NCBI GenBank assembly: GCA_052147395.1
Contig: JBKQKS010000246.1
Span: forward strand, 1-55,481
Length of the DNA stretch: 55,481 nucleotides
Direction: 5' to 3'
Origin: Roseiarcus sp052147395
Lineage (GTDB): Bacteria > Pseudomonadota > Alphaproteobacteria > Rhizobiales > Beijerinckiaceae
The translations under genes and the position numbers were made by a program. How positions within the stretch are numbered: position 1 is the stretch's first letter; each line of letters begins with the position of its first letter. Shown here in pieces: positions 44,778 to 53,115 of this stretch. The notes under the pieces were generated by a model that was not told where the DNA came from, did not search any database, and saw nothing but the letters and a program-made list of their open reading frames with translations.

Positions 44778-44795
44778 ATGAAACTTTTATGACAG
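44778..44795 (-). promoter_or_regulatory. Pho-box-like site in front of the srf operon
   Basis: On the minus strand CTGTCAT-AAAA-GTTTCAT matches the PhoB box (two CTGTCAT halves, 4-base spacer) 7/7 and 5/7. Downstream -10 candidates are TATACT (5 bases on) and TCTACT (10 bases on). The first gene then starts near 44722. The operon ends in a PstS-like protein, which fits phosphate control. The region 44796-45060 upstream shows no gene. Confidence 0.55.
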
Positions 44796-45060
44796 ACAAC
44801 ACGGCTTTCGAATTCGTCGTTTCTGGCGCAGTCTCGGCGTGGCTCCGCCCGAGCGATCGTGGTCGCAAGGCCTTGGCGTGACATTCGAATGTCGATCGGC
44901 GCCGCAGTCTGCCGCTGTTGTTGGAAACAGTCGGGTCGAGCTAGTGGCGCGAGTCATGCGAAACGAGGGTATAGCCTCTCGAGTTTGAGAGTCCTAAGTT
45001 AAGATAGATTTAACCATTTTGGCGGCGAACCCTTGGCGGAAAACGTCAAAGAGGCCCGCC

Positions 45061-45250
45061 ATGAGCGAGGTTTGTTGCAAGCGCTGCAGCGCTTCGGACC
45101 ATGTGAAAAATGGGATCGTGCGCGGCCTTCAGCGCTATCGTTGCCTTTCGTGTGGTTGCAATTTCACCATGACGCCGCCGCGTGGCAAGCCGCCGGCGAT
45201 GAAGACGCTGGCGCCGAAAAAGCCGCAGTTTTCCGGGCTATCTTTGGTTA
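45061..45250 (+). mobile_element. IS1-type transposase fragment (InsA-like zinc finger only)
   Basis: The frame from ATG 45061 reads MSEVCCKRCSASDHVKNGIV and RGLQRYRCLSCGCNFTMTPP, with paired cysteines CKRC and CLSC forming the zinc-finger N-terminus of IS1-like or related transposases. Homology stops after GKPPAMKTLA; the catalytic domain is missing. The frame then runs into the att-like repeat and the tRNA. It is a dead remnant directly beside the right boundary of the putative island. Confidence 0.6.
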
Positions 45251-45258
45251 GGACCCTC

Positions 45259-45361
45259 CAGGATAACGCTGCGAATGCGTATGTCATTGAGATAGAACTC
45301 GAATTATTGATAAAACGCCGCAAAAACCGATTCTCGAAATGGCGCGCCCGGAGAGGCTCGA
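45259..45361. repeat. Right att-like direct repeat overlapping tRNA-Arg 3' end
   Basis: The partner of 19068-19170 in the same orientation, 94/103 identical. Its last 22 bases (45340-45361) are the CCA end, acceptor 3' strand and part of the T arm of the intact tRNA-Arg. The 32 bases 45330-45361 are identical in both copies and are the likely crossover core. The two cores are 26,191 bases apart. Confidence 0.7.
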
Positions 45362-45416
45362 ACTCCCAACCCTCGGTTTCGAAGACCGATACTCTATCCA
45401 GTTGAGCTACGGGCGC
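45340..45416 (-). tRNA. tRNA-Arg (anticodon TCG)
   Basis: The minus strand folds as a 77-base tRNA: acceptor GCGCCCG paired with CGGGCGC, D arm with AGCTCAACTGGATAGAGT, anticodon stem TCGGT/ACCGA with loop CTTCGAA (anticodon TCG), T arm GGGAGTTCGAGCCTCTC, discriminator G and an encoded CCA. It decodes CGA. Its 3' end is duplicated at 19149-19170, marking it as an integration site. Confidence 0.95.
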
Positions 45417-45493
45417 GTTGCGGCCCTCCTAGCACGGGTCGGCGCCGTCTTGAAGCGTCGGCGCGAGAAATCCTTTACCGGACGCGAGGTAGA

Positions 45494-46108
45494 ATGGCGC
45501 GCGTGCAGCGGGGGGCTCAGATGGTGTTCGACAGATCGGTGTTCGACGAGCCGGAATCGCTCGACGCCTCGGCGCCGGTGAAGGCATACAAGGTCGCGCC
45601 GACCTTCGTCATCGATCTGACGGTGAGCGCGCTCTACCTCATCGCCGTGCTGCCGACCTGGCGCGCTGCGATCCCGCTCGGGCCCGCCGTCGAGGCGCCG
45701 AGCGTCGCCCTCGGGCTCGTCATCGTCGTCTGCTACGTCAGCAAGGTGTGGACGGTCTCGCATCTCGACCGGCGCGGCGGCGATGCCCGCGCCTATGTGA
45801 AGTCCTCGGCGCTGGTGACCGATGGCCCCTATGGCTGGTCGCGCCATCCGACCTATACGATCGCCATGCTGCAGTTTCTGCTGTGGTCGGCGCTGGCGCT
45901 CTACCTGCAAGCCTTCACGCCCTGGAACCCGATCCTGCTCGCCGCCGCCGTCGGCCTGCCGCTCGCGTTCTTTCTCATCAACGACCGCATCGTGATGCCG
46001 GTCGAGGAGGCCATGCTGCGCCGCCTGCATCCGCAGGAGTTCGACGCCTATGCGCTCACGGTGCGGCGCTGGTTCGGGCGGCGCGCGGCCGATCAAACGA
46101 GCCCGTGA
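45494..46108 (+). CDS. Isoprenylcysteine carboxyl methyltransferase-like membrane protein
   Basis: A 204-residue protein (195 if the ATG at 45521 with its G-rich upstream is the start). It has about four membrane segments. The ICMT/PEMT-type SAM-binding end is visible: LVTDGPYGWSRHPTYTIAML, then FLINDRIVMPVEEAMLRRLH and FDAYALTVRRWFG. Bacterial members methylate unknown small or lipid substrates. It is the first gene outside the right repeat and converges on the PfkB kinase gene with a 16-base tail overlap. Confidence 0.75.
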   Translation: MARVQRGAQMVFDRSVFDEPESLDASAPVKAYKVAPTFVIDLTVSALYLIAVLPTWRAAIPLGPAVEAPSVALGLVIVVCYVSKVWTVSHLDRRGGDARAYVKSSALVTDGPYGWSRHPTYTIAMLQFLLWSALALYLQAFTPWNPILLAAAVGLPLAFFLINDRIVMPVEEAMLRRLHPQEFDAYALTVRRWFGRRAADQTSP

Positions 46109-47082
46109 CTGCGGGCGAGCGCGGCGAGATCGACCTTCGGCCGCGCGCCGACGTGCTGGATGATCTCGGCCGCCGCGAGCGCGCCGAGCCGCGCCGCGAC
46201 CACGTGGCCCGAGCCGCGCGCGAGCCCGGCGAGGAAGCCGGCGGCGAACATGTCGCCGGCGCCGGTGGTATCGACGAGCGCGGAAATCGGGAAAGCGGGA
46301 ACCTCTTCCCTGTTGTCGCCCTCGACGACGATCGAACCCTTCGCCGAGCGCGTCACCACGGCGAGCACGCCTTCGCGGCCGAACGCGTCCAGCGCCTCTT
46401 CCAAGTGCGGCGTCTCGTAGAGCGACAACGCCTCGTCGGTGTTGGCGAACACCGTGTCGACGATCCCTGAGCGCATCAGGTCGATGAACTCGCCGCGGAA
46501 CCGGTCGACGCAAAACGAATCCGACAGCGTCAGCGCGACCCGCGCGCCCGCGGCGCGGGCGATGCGGCCGGCCTTGCGGAACGCCTCCTTGGCCTCCGGG
46601 CGGTCCCACATGTAGCCTTCGAGATAGACGAACCGGGCCGAGCGCACCAACGCCTCGTCGACGTCCGCCGGCGAGAGATGCGAGCTCGCGCCCAAGAACG
46701 TGTTCATCGTGCGCTCGCCGTCCGGCGTCACAAAGATGAACGAGCGTCCGGTCGCCGGCCCATGCACGGCCGCGCCGGTGTCGAAATGCACCCCCTGGGC
46801 GCGGATGTCGCGGCGGAACGTCTCGCCGAGCGCATCGTGCTTCACCTTGCCGATATAGGCGCCCGAGACGCCGAGCGAGGCGACGCCGACCATGGTGTTG
46901 GCCGCCGAGCCGCCGCTCATCACCACGGTATGGTTGGCGGCCGCATAGAGCATCTCCGCGGCCTCCTCGTCGATCAGCGTCATCGCGCCCTTGGCCATGT
47001 CGTGGGCGAACAGGAAGTCGTCTTCGGCCTCCGTGATGATGTCGACCAGCGAATTGCCCAGCCCCAGAACATCCAAGCGCAT
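46093..47082 (-). CDS. PfkB-family carbohydrate/adenosine kinase
   Basis: A 329-residue sugar or nucleoside kinase. It starts MRLDVLGLGNSLVDIITEAE; the N-terminal PfkB signature region is VVMSGGSAANTMVGVASLG and the C-terminal one is VDTTGAGDMFAAGFLAGLAR with the catalytic aspartate. The GNALVD-like start and overall length fit the adenosine kinase type annotated in many alphaproteobacteria. It lies between the ICMT-like gene and the Smr gene, on the same strand as the Smr-MltA-Tim44 set. Confidence 0.9.
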   Translation of the reverse strand: MRLDVLGLGNSLVDIITEAEDDFLFAHDMAKGAMTLIDEEAAEMLYAAANHTVVMSGGSAANTMVGVASLGVSGAYIGKVKHDALGETFRRDIRAQGVHFDTGAAVHGPATGRSFIFVTPDGERTMNTFLGASSHLSPADVDEALVRSARFVYLEGYMWDRPEAKEAFRKAGRIARAAGARVALTLSDSFCVDRFRGEFIDLMRSGIVDTVFANTDEALSLYETPHLEEALDAFGREGVLAVVTRSAKGSIVVEGDNREEVPAFPISALVDTTGAGDMFAAGFLAGLARGSGHVVAARLGALAAAEIIQHVGARPKVDLAALARSHGLV

Positions 47083-47144
47083 GAAATCTTATCCCCCGTG
47101 CCCGCGATCTCCCTGGCGCCGGGAATGTCCCGGGTCAATGCCGA

Positions 47145-47720
47145 TCAATGTTGCGGCGAGCGCCGCCGCAGCCGCACATAGAGCGCGCCCGAGCCGCCAT
47201 GAGCGGGGCCCGCCTCCTCGAAGCCGAGCACCAGCGCGCGCAGATCGGGCTCGCGCAGCCAGTGCGGCGCGAGCCGGCGCAGCACGCCCGGCTCGTCGAG
47301 CCACGACGAGAAAGCCGCGGGCTTGCCCTTGCCGGTGACGACGAGCACCAGCTTTTCGCCGCGCGCCTGCGCGGAAACCAGAAAGCCGCGCAACGCGCCA
47401 TGCGCCTCGGCCTGGGTCAGGCCATGCAGGTCGAGCGCGTCGTCTATGGCCGCGCGGCCGCGCCGGAGCTCGCGCTTCAGACGGCGCTCCAGCGGCGCCA
47501 GCGGCGGCGGCGCCGGCGGCCTCGCGGGACGCTCTTTTGCGGGCCGCGCCACGGCCGCGGGGGCCGGCGCAGCCGCTTCCGCCGATTTTGGGCGCGGGGG
47601 CGTCGGCAGGCTGGCGCCACGCCGCCGCGCCACCGTGCGCGCGACCGACGCCCAAAGCTCGATCTCCTCGTCGCTGAGCTGGCGTGAGCGCCGGCGCGGA
47701 CGTTCGCCCTCGTTCGTCAT
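47145..47720 (-). CDS. Smr-domain protein (DUF1 MutS2-type endonuclease domain)
   Basis: A 191-residue protein. The start MTNEGERPRRRSRQLSDEEI at 47720 overlaps the mltA stop by one base (TGATG). The N-terminal half is alanine/proline-rich. The Smr domain follows with DDALDLHGLTQAEAHGALRG, KLVLVVTGKGKP and VLRRLAPHWLRE, carrying the conserved DLHG and TGKG motifs. Stand-alone Smr proteins are thought to cleave nucleic acids; this role is from the family. Tim44-MltA-Smr is a common gene trio in this bacterial order. Confidence 0.9.
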   Translation of the reverse strand: MTNEGERPRRRSRQLSDEEIELWASVARTVARRRGASLPTPPRPKSAEAAAPAPAAVARPAKERPARPPAPPPLAPLERRLKRELRRGRAAIDDALDLHGLTQAEAHGALRGFLVSAQARGEKLVLVVTGKGKPAAFSSWLDEPGVLRRLAPHWLREPDLRALVLGFEEAGPAHGGSGALYVRLRRRSPQH

Positions 47721-48694
47721 CACGCCGCCTCCCGGGGCCACAACACCATGGCCTCGCCGCGATGCCGGATCGCGCCGGCGCGCTCCCCGGCCGCCTCGCC
47801 GCTGCCGAAGAAGAGATCGAACCGCGCCGGCCCGACGATCGCCGAGCCAGTGTCCTGCGCGATCATCACTTTGCGGAAGGGTTGCAAGCAAACGCCGCGC
47901 CAAGGCAGCTCCGCCGCGATCGCGAACGGCAGGCCATAGGGCCAGAGCGCGCGGTCGACGGCGAGCGAACCGAGCGGCGTCAAGGGCGCGCCGGCGCCGC
48001 CGATCGGCCCCAGCGCCGGATCGAGCGTGTCGTCGAGGCGGAAGTAGACGAACGAGCGATTGAGCTGCAGCCAGGCGCGCCCGCGCTCGCCGGTTTTTAC
48101 ACCCGCGGCGCGCAGCCAACCTTTGAGCCGCGCGAGCGACATCTCGCTCTGAGGGATCTCGCCGGCCTCGATCAGCGCCCGGCCGACCGACGTGTAGGGC
48201 TTTCCGTTGCGGCCATCGTAGACGAGCCGCACCAGGCGCCGGTCCGGAAGCCGCACCCGCGCCGACCCCTGCACCTGGATCATGAAGGTCTCGACCGCGT
48301 CGGCGAGCCAGACGATCGGATCGGCGCCGGCGGCCTCGATCTCGGCGCGGTCGGGGCAGGGCGCCGGCGTTGCGCCGGGGCGCGCGAGAATCGGCTCGGT
48401 GAAATCCGCCGTCGGCGTCAGCGACCCCGAGACTTCCGGCTCGTAATAGCCGGTGAGGAAGCCGGGCGCGAGGCGGCGCGGCTCGAAATGGCGCTCGAAG
48501 AACGCGAGCGCGTCGGCCGGATCGGTGTTGAGCGCCGCGGCGGCGACGCGGCGCAACGCCTGCGGGGGCGCGAGCGCCGATCGCAGCGGCGGCGCATTTT
48601 CGATCAGACGGCGCGCGGTGAGACGGAACGCGCGCAAAGCGGCGGCGAAGTCGTCGTCAGCGAAATCCGCGAGCGGCATCCCGCGCGTCGTCAA
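47720..48694 (-). CDS. mltA: Membrane-bound lytic murein transglycosylase A (MltA)
   Basis: A 324-residue MltA-family enzyme that cleaves peptidoglycan to 1,6-anhydromuropeptides. Visible are FEPRRLAPGFLTGYYEPEVS, FMIQVQGSARVRLPD, and the C-terminal 3D region with MIAQDTGSAIVGPARFDLFF, where the catalytic aspartates lie. No signal peptide or lipobox is seen at the chosen ATG, so export may require a further upstream start or an unusual route. It is ATGA-like coupled to the Tim44 gene upstream and the Smr gene downstream. Confidence 0.9.
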   Translation of the reverse strand: MTTRGMPLADFADDDFAAALRAFRLTARRLIENAPPLRSALAPPQALRRVAAAALNTDPADALAFFERHFEPRRLAPGFLTGYYEPEVSGSLTPTADFTEPILARPGATPAPCPDRAEIEAAGADPIVWLADAVETFMIQVQGSARVRLPDRRLVRLVYDGRNGKPYTSVGRALIEAGEIPQSEMSLARLKGWLRAAGVKTGERGRAWLQLNRSFVYFRLDDTLDPALGPIGGAGAPLTPLGSLAVDRALWPYGLPFAIAAELPWRGVCLQPFRKVMIAQDTGSAIVGPARFDLFFGSGEAAGERAGAIRHRGEAMVLWPREAA

Positions 48695-49386
48695 TGAACG
48701 GTTTGCGTCGCCGTCAACTGCCAGTTGGGATCGGGGGCGCCGAGCGCGCGGCTGAAGGTCCAGACGTCGATGTTATCTCCGACCGCGGTCGCCGAGCCCT
48801 CGATCACCTTGCCGGAAGCATCGCTGGTCGACGAAACGAGCTTGGTCTCGAAGCGCACGGCGAGCGAGGCGATGCGCCCCTCGACCCGCGCGTCGACGAA
48901 ATCGGCCTTGTCGATCGAGACGACGGTCGTCGACATCGTCTGTTTCGCAGCGCCGCGCGCGCTGGTTGCGGCGGAGAAGTTGGCGAACACGTCGGGAGCC
49001 AGCATGCGGCGCAGCGTGTCGAGGTCGCCGGCGGCGAAGGCGGCGACGATCATGTCATAGGCGCTGCGCGCGCCGGAAAGGAATGCGGTCGGATCGAACT
49101 GCGGCTCGCCCGCGGCGATCGCGTCGAGCCCGGCGGCGAGCGGGGTTCCCGCTTCGGCATAGGGCTTCCAGCGATCCGGGGCCGGCGGCGGCGGGGGAGG
49201 CGCGGTCCAATTGCGCGCCCCGCCGAACACGAACCGACTGCGGCGCGGCGGAATAATCGTCGGCGGCTCGCCCTCCGGCGGACGGCGCTCGGCGCCGGTG
49301 CGCGTGCCCAGCACCGAACGCAATTTGAAAATCACGAGGATGGCGACGATCGCGAACACGACCGTCGTGACGTCGAGACTCTCCAT
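48691..49386 (-). CDS. Tim44/TimA-domain membrane-anchored protein
   Basis: A 231-residue protein with an N-terminal membrane anchor (VTTVVFAIVAILVIFKLRSV), a proline-rich linker and a C-terminal Tim44-like domain from about residue 95 (FLSGARSAYDMIVAAFAAGD, LRRMLAPDVFANF). Alphaproteobacterial Tim44 homologues (TimA) sit at the inner membrane and are related to the mitochondrial import motor subunit. It overlaps the mltA start by four bases and probably leads the small operon. Confidence 0.88.
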   Translation of the reverse strand: MESLDVTTVVFAIVAILVIFKLRSVLGTRTGAERRPPEGEPPTIIPPRRSRFVFGGARNWTAPPPPPPAPDRWKPYAEAGTPLAAGLDAIAAGEPQFDPTAFLSGARSAYDMIVAAFAAGDLDTLRRMLAPDVFANFSAATSARGAAKQTMSTTVVSIDKADFVDARVEGRIASLAVRFETKLVSSTSDASGKVIEGSATAVGDNIDVWTFSRALGAPDPNWQLTATQTVH

Positions 49387-49547
49387 ATTCGCCTCCGCGG
49401 CCGGGATCGATGTTCGGGGCCGCCTTCACAGGCGATTCCCAAGGCGCGCCGCACGCTCTAGTTATGCGCTGGCGCCCGTCTTGGCTAGACGGCGCGAACC
49501 GCGAAAGTCTAGGTTCGAAAAAGGGCGCGAAGCCCGAGGAGCCCGAG

Positions 49548-50546
49548 ATGTCCCGCATTAGCCCCTTCGCGCACATCGGCGTCGCCGGCGCCGGCGCCTG
49601 GGGCGTCGCGCTCGCGCAATCGGCGGCCTTGGCCGGGCGGCGCGTGACGCTGTGGGGCCGCGACCCGCAGGCGATGCGGCAATGGCGCGAGACCCGGCGC
49701 GGCGCCCGCCTTCCCGGCGTTGCGCTGAGCGAGGCGGTGGCGCCGACGAGCGAGCTCGCGGATCTTTCGGCTTGCGACGCTATCCTGCTCGTGACCCCCG
49801 CGCAAACGACGCGGGCGAGCGCCGCCGCCATCGCCGCGGCGCTGACGACGCCGCGGCCGCTCGTCGTCTGCGCCAAGGGCATCGAGGCGGCGACGAACCT
49901 GTTCCTGAGCGACGTCGTCGCCGAGGTCGCGCCCGGTTTTCCCCGCGCCGTGCTTTCCGGCCCTAGTTTTGCCGCCGATGTCGCCGCGGGCCTGCCGACC
50001 GCGGTCACCCTGGCGGCGGAGACCGAGGCGCTGTCGGTCGCGCTCGCGACCGCGCTGAGAGCGCCGAATCTGCGGCTCTACCATTCTACCGACGTGCGCG
50101 GCGTCGAACTCGGCGGCGCGGCGAAGAACGTGCTGGCGATCGGCTGCGGCGTCGCGGCGGGCCTCGAGCTCGGCGCCAGCGCCAGCGCCGCGCTCATCGC
50201 CCGCGGCTTCGCGGAGCTCAGCCGCTTCGGCGAGGCGTACGGCGCGCGCGCGCAGACATTGATGGGCCTCTCCGGCCTCGGCGACCTCGTGCTCAGCTGC
50301 TCGTCGGCGCAGTCGCGCAATTTCTCCTTCGGCCTCGCGCTCGGGCGCGGCGAAGCCGTGGGCAGCGCGAGCCACGGCAGGCTCGCCGAGGGCGCGATGA
50401 CCGCCGAGGCTCTGCTGCGTCTGGCGCGCGCGAAAAACGTCGACACGCCGATCGCCGAGACCGTCGGCGCCCTGCTCGAAGGCCGCCTGGAGGCGCGCGC
50501 CGCCGTCGCCGCGCTGCTGGCGCGGCCGCAGAAGGGGGAGGGCTAG
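49548..50546 (+). CDS. gpsA: NAD(P)H-dependent glycerol-3-phosphate dehydrogenase GpsA
   Basis: A 332-residue enzyme that makes sn-glycerol-3-phosphate for phospholipids. The Rossmann motif is GVAGAGAWGVALAQSAALAG; CAKGIEAATNLFLSDV, VLSGPSFAADVAAGLPTAVT, VELGGAAKNVLAIGCGVAAG (catalytic lysine) and LMGLSGLGDLVLSC are classic GpsA blocks. The start at 49548 has GAGGAG upstream; the frame opens 46 codons earlier without support. It is divergent from the Tim44 gene. Confidence 0.96.
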   Translation: MSRISPFAHIGVAGAGAWGVALAQSAALAGRRVTLWGRDPQAMRQWRETRRGARLPGVALSEAVAPTSELADLSACDAILLVTPAQTTRASAAAIAAALTTPRPLVVCAKGIEAATNLFLSDVVAEVAPGFPRAVLSGPSFAADVAAGLPTAVTLAAETEALSVALATALRAPNLRLYHSTDVRGVELGGAAKNVLAIGCGVAAGLELGASASAALIARGFAELSRFGEAYGARAQTLMGLSGLGDLVLSCSSAQSRNFSFGLALGRGEAVGSASHGRLAEGAMTAEALLRLARAKNVDTPIAETVGALLEGRLEARAAVAALLARPQKGEG

Positions 50547-50954
50547 CGGCGCCAGCCCGACGCTTTGCCGCCGACGCGAGGGCGGCGGACCTTTCGGCGC
50601 CGGATTTTTACACGTAACGGGGGCAAATTCCCGGCCGCCATTGTAGCCGAGGTCGTTGACCTCGGTTGGCGCGTAAGCGCCTCATCCTGCACGAGTCTTC
50701 CAAGCGGAGGCAGCGAGGTCAGCGACCTCGCCTACAATGGCGCCGCCCGGGAATTCGGCCCGGTCACTTCTTACACTGCGTAACTCACTGAGTTTGTCGC
50801 GCTTCGCTCGCTTTTGACGGCAGAGAAAGCTGACGCCCTTATTTTGCCGCGCCACCTTAGCACATTTCCGCACGTCCGATGCGCATTCTCTTCGATTGTT
50901 GTGCGCGAATACGAAGCGCATAACAGCGCCAGCAATTTTGCCAGGGAGCGGAGC
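50547..50954. other. Intergenic region between gpsA and mmsA
   Basis: About 400 bases without a credible gene. It contains the dispersed palindrome copy C (50638-50739) and presumably the mmsA promoter, which was not identified. Confidence 0.5.
50638..50739. repeat. Dispersed palindromic repeat, copy C
   Basis: It runs from ATTGTAGCCGAGGTCGTTGA, with the short palindrome GAGGTCGTTGACCTC, through GCACGAGTCTTCCAAGCGG to GAGGTCAGCGACCTCGCCTA followed by CAAT. Copy D at 53699-53798 is nearly identical over about 100 bases and in the same orientation. Confidence 0.8.
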
Positions 50955-52451
50955 ATGATCCAGTACGGGCATTACATCGGCGGCCGGATGGTCGAGGGGA
51001 CCTCGGGGCGGTATGGCGACGTGTTTCAGCCCATGGACGGTTCGTTGCGCGGCCGGGTCGCGCTCGCGAGCAAAGCAGAAATGCGCGCAGCGGTCGAGAA
51101 CGCATTGGCCGCGCAGCCGGAATGGGCGGCGACCAACCCGCAGCGCCGCGCCCGCGTGCTGGTGAAGTTCAACGAGCTGATCGCCAAGAACAACGACGAA
51201 CTCGCCGACATTCTCGCCCGCGAGCACGGCAAGACGCTGATCGACGCCCGGGGCGACATCCAGCGCGGCGTCGAGGTGCTCGAGGTCGCGTTCGGCGTCG
51301 CCCATCTCATGAAGGGCGAGTACACCGACAGCGCCGGCCCGGGCGTCGACGTCTATTCGATGCGCCAGCCGCTCGGCGTCGTCGCCGGCATCACCCCGTT
51401 CAACTTCCCGGCGATGATCCCGCTGTGGAAACTCGCGCCCGCGATCGCCTGCGGCAACGCGTTCATCCTCAAGCCTTCGGAACGCGATCCCGGCGTGCCG
51501 CTGAGGCTAGCGGAGCTGTTCGTCGAGGCCGGCGGACCTCCGGGCATTCTCAATGTCGTCAACGGCGACAAGGAGGCGGTCGACGCGATCCTCGACGACC
51601 ACGACATCAAGGCCGTCGGCTTCGTCGGCTCGACGCCGATCGCGCAATACATCTATTCCCGTGGCACGGCGAACGGCAAGCGCGTGCAGGCGTTCGGCGG
51701 CGCCAAGAACCACATGGTGGTGATGCCCGACGCCGACATGGACCAGGCGGTCGACGCGCTGATCGGCGCCGGCTATGGCGCGGCGGGCGAGCGCTGCATG
51801 GCGATTTCGGTCGCCGTGCCGGTCGGCCAAAAAACCGCCGAAGCACTCGTCGAGCGCCTCATCCCGCGCGTGGAATCGCTGAAGGTCGGCCCCTCCACCG
51901 ATTCTTCGGCCGACTACGGCCCGCTGGTCACGCGCGCCCATCTCGACAAGGTTGCGGGCTATATCGCGCTCGGCGTCGAGGAGGGCGCGAAGCTGCGGGT
52001 CGACGGCCGCGGCTTCAAGATGCAGGGCTACGAGAACGGCTTCTATATCGGCGGCAGCCTGTTCGACCACGTCACCAGGGACATGCGCATATACAAGGAG
52101 GAGATTTTCGGCCCCGTGCTTTCGGTCGTCCGGGCGACGAGCTACGAGGACGCGCTGGGCCTGTGCAACGACCACGAATACGGCAACGGCGTCGCCGTGT
52201 TCACCCGCGACGGCGACGCCGCCCGCGATTTCGTCTCGCGCGTCAATGTCGGCATGGTCGGCGTCAACGTGCCGATCCCGGTGCCGGTCGCCTATCACAC
52301 GTTCGGCGGCTGGAAGCGCTCGAGCTTCGGCGACCTCAACCAGCACGGCCCCGACGCGTTCCGCTTCTACACCAAGACCAAGACCGTCACCTCGCGCTGG
52401 CCGTCGGGCGTGAAGGAAGGCGCGCAGTTCTCGATTCCCGTGATGCGCTGA
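50955..52451 (+). CDS. mmsA: CoA-acylating methylmalonate-semialdehyde dehydrogenase
   Basis: A 498-residue aldehyde dehydrogenase that turns methylmalonate semialdehyde into propionyl-CoA in valine and inositol breakdown. The start MIQYGHYIGGRMVEGTSGRY at 50955 has GGGAGCGGAG upstream; the frame opens earlier without a site. Family features are GVVAGITPFNFPAMIPLWKL, FVGSTPIAQYIYSRGTANGK, the catalytic cysteine in GERCMAISVAV and the MmsA-typical GVNVPIPVPVAYHTFGGWK. It is followed by a good terminator. Confidence 0.96.
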   Translation: MIQYGHYIGGRMVEGTSGRYGDVFQPMDGSLRGRVALASKAEMRAAVENALAAQPEWAATNPQRRARVLVKFNELIAKNNDELADILAREHGKTLIDARGDIQRGVEVLEVAFGVAHLMKGEYTDSAGPGVDVYSMRQPLGVVAGITPFNFPAMIPLWKLAPAIACGNAFILKPSERDPGVPLRLAELFVEAGGPPGILNVVNGDKEAVDAILDDHDIKAVGFVGSTPIAQYIYSRGTANGKRVQAFGGAKNHMVVMPDADMDQAVDALIGAGYGAAGERCMAISVAVPVGQKTAEALVERLIPRVESLKVGPSTDSSADYGPLVTRAHLDKVAGYIALGVEEGAKLRVDGRGFKMQGYENGFYIGGSLFDHVTRDMRIYKEEIFGPVLSVVRATSYEDALGLCNDHEYGNGVAVFTRDGDAARDFVSRVNVGMVGVNVPIPVPVAYHTFGGWKRSSFGDLNQHGPDAFRFYTKTKTVTSRWPSGVKEGAQFSIPVMR

Positions 52452-52462
52452 GGCTTGCAAGA

Positions 52463-52497
52463 CCCCCGTGCGACGGCGTGCGGGGGTTTTCTCTTTT
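52463..52497 (+). terminator. Rho-independent terminator after mmsA
   Basis: CCCCCGTGC, loop, GTGCGGGGG at 52463-52486 followed by TTTTCTCTTTT: a GC-rich stem with two wobble pairs and a U-rich tail, 12 bases after the mmsA stop. Confidence 0.85.
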
Positions 52498-52523
52498 CGG
52501 CGGCGCTGAGCTATATTGTCGGC

Positions 52524-53078
52524 ATGAGCGAAGCCGCTGCGCAACTGATGACGGTCGACGAGTTCCTCGTCTGGGGCGAGGGACGAGAGGGGCGGTGGGA
52601 GCTGCGCGAGGGCGTCGTCGTCTCGATGGCGCCGGAGCGGGTCGCGCATCTCGACGTGAAGGGCAACGCGTTCAGCGCCCTGAAAGCAGCGATCCGCGAG
52701 GCGAACGCGCCTTGCCGGGTCTATCCAGATGGCGCCACTGTGCGCATCTCCAAGCGCACCGCTTTCGAGCCTGATGCGCTCGTACGCTGCGGCCGCCCGT
52801 TGCCCGGCGACGCGCTCGAAATCCGCGACCCCGTCATCGTCGTCGAAGTGTTGTCTCCGAGCACCGAGGCCTACGATCGCGGCGCCAAGGTCGAGGGCTA
52901 TTTCTCACTGCCGAGCGTGATGCACTATCTCATCCTCGATGCCGACCAGCGCAAGGTCGTGCACCACGAGCGAGGCGGCGGCGACGTGGTGGAGACGCGC
53001 ATCCTCGCCAGCGGTCTGCTGCGCCTCGATCCGCCCGGGCTCGAGCTCACGGTCGAGAGCCTGTTTGAAACTCAGTAA
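52524..53078 (+). CDS. Uma2-family endonuclease-like protein (DUF820), copy 1
   Basis: A 184-residue protein starting MSEAAAQLMTVDEFLVWGEG. It has the Uma2/DUF820 PD-(D/E)xK-like core: GRWELREGVVVSMAPERVAH, FEPDALVRCGRP, DPVIVVEVLSPSTEAYDRGA followed by KVEGYFSLPSVMHYLIL. The aspartate before ALV, the VEVLS glutamate and the lysine in AKVEGY are the expected catalytic set. Most copies are of unknown function. It is followed by a close paralogue 38 bases downstream. Confidence 0.85.
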   Translation: MSEAAAQLMTVDEFLVWGEGREGRWELREGVVVSMAPERVAHLDVKGNAFSALKAAIREANAPCRVYPDGATVRISKRTAFEPDALVRCGRPLPGDALEIRDPVIVVEVLSPSTEAYDRGAKVEGYFSLPSVMHYLILDADQRKVVHHERGGGDVVETRILASGLLRLDPPGLELTVESLFETQ

Positions 53079-53115
53079 CTTTTCCTTCGCCGACGTTTTG
53101 CGCTAGACTGTGACT

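Noticed and set aside
44779..44884. Upstream starts for the srf-operon protease
   Set aside because: They lie within or before the Pho-box-like site and the -10 candidates, and none has a ribosome binding site.
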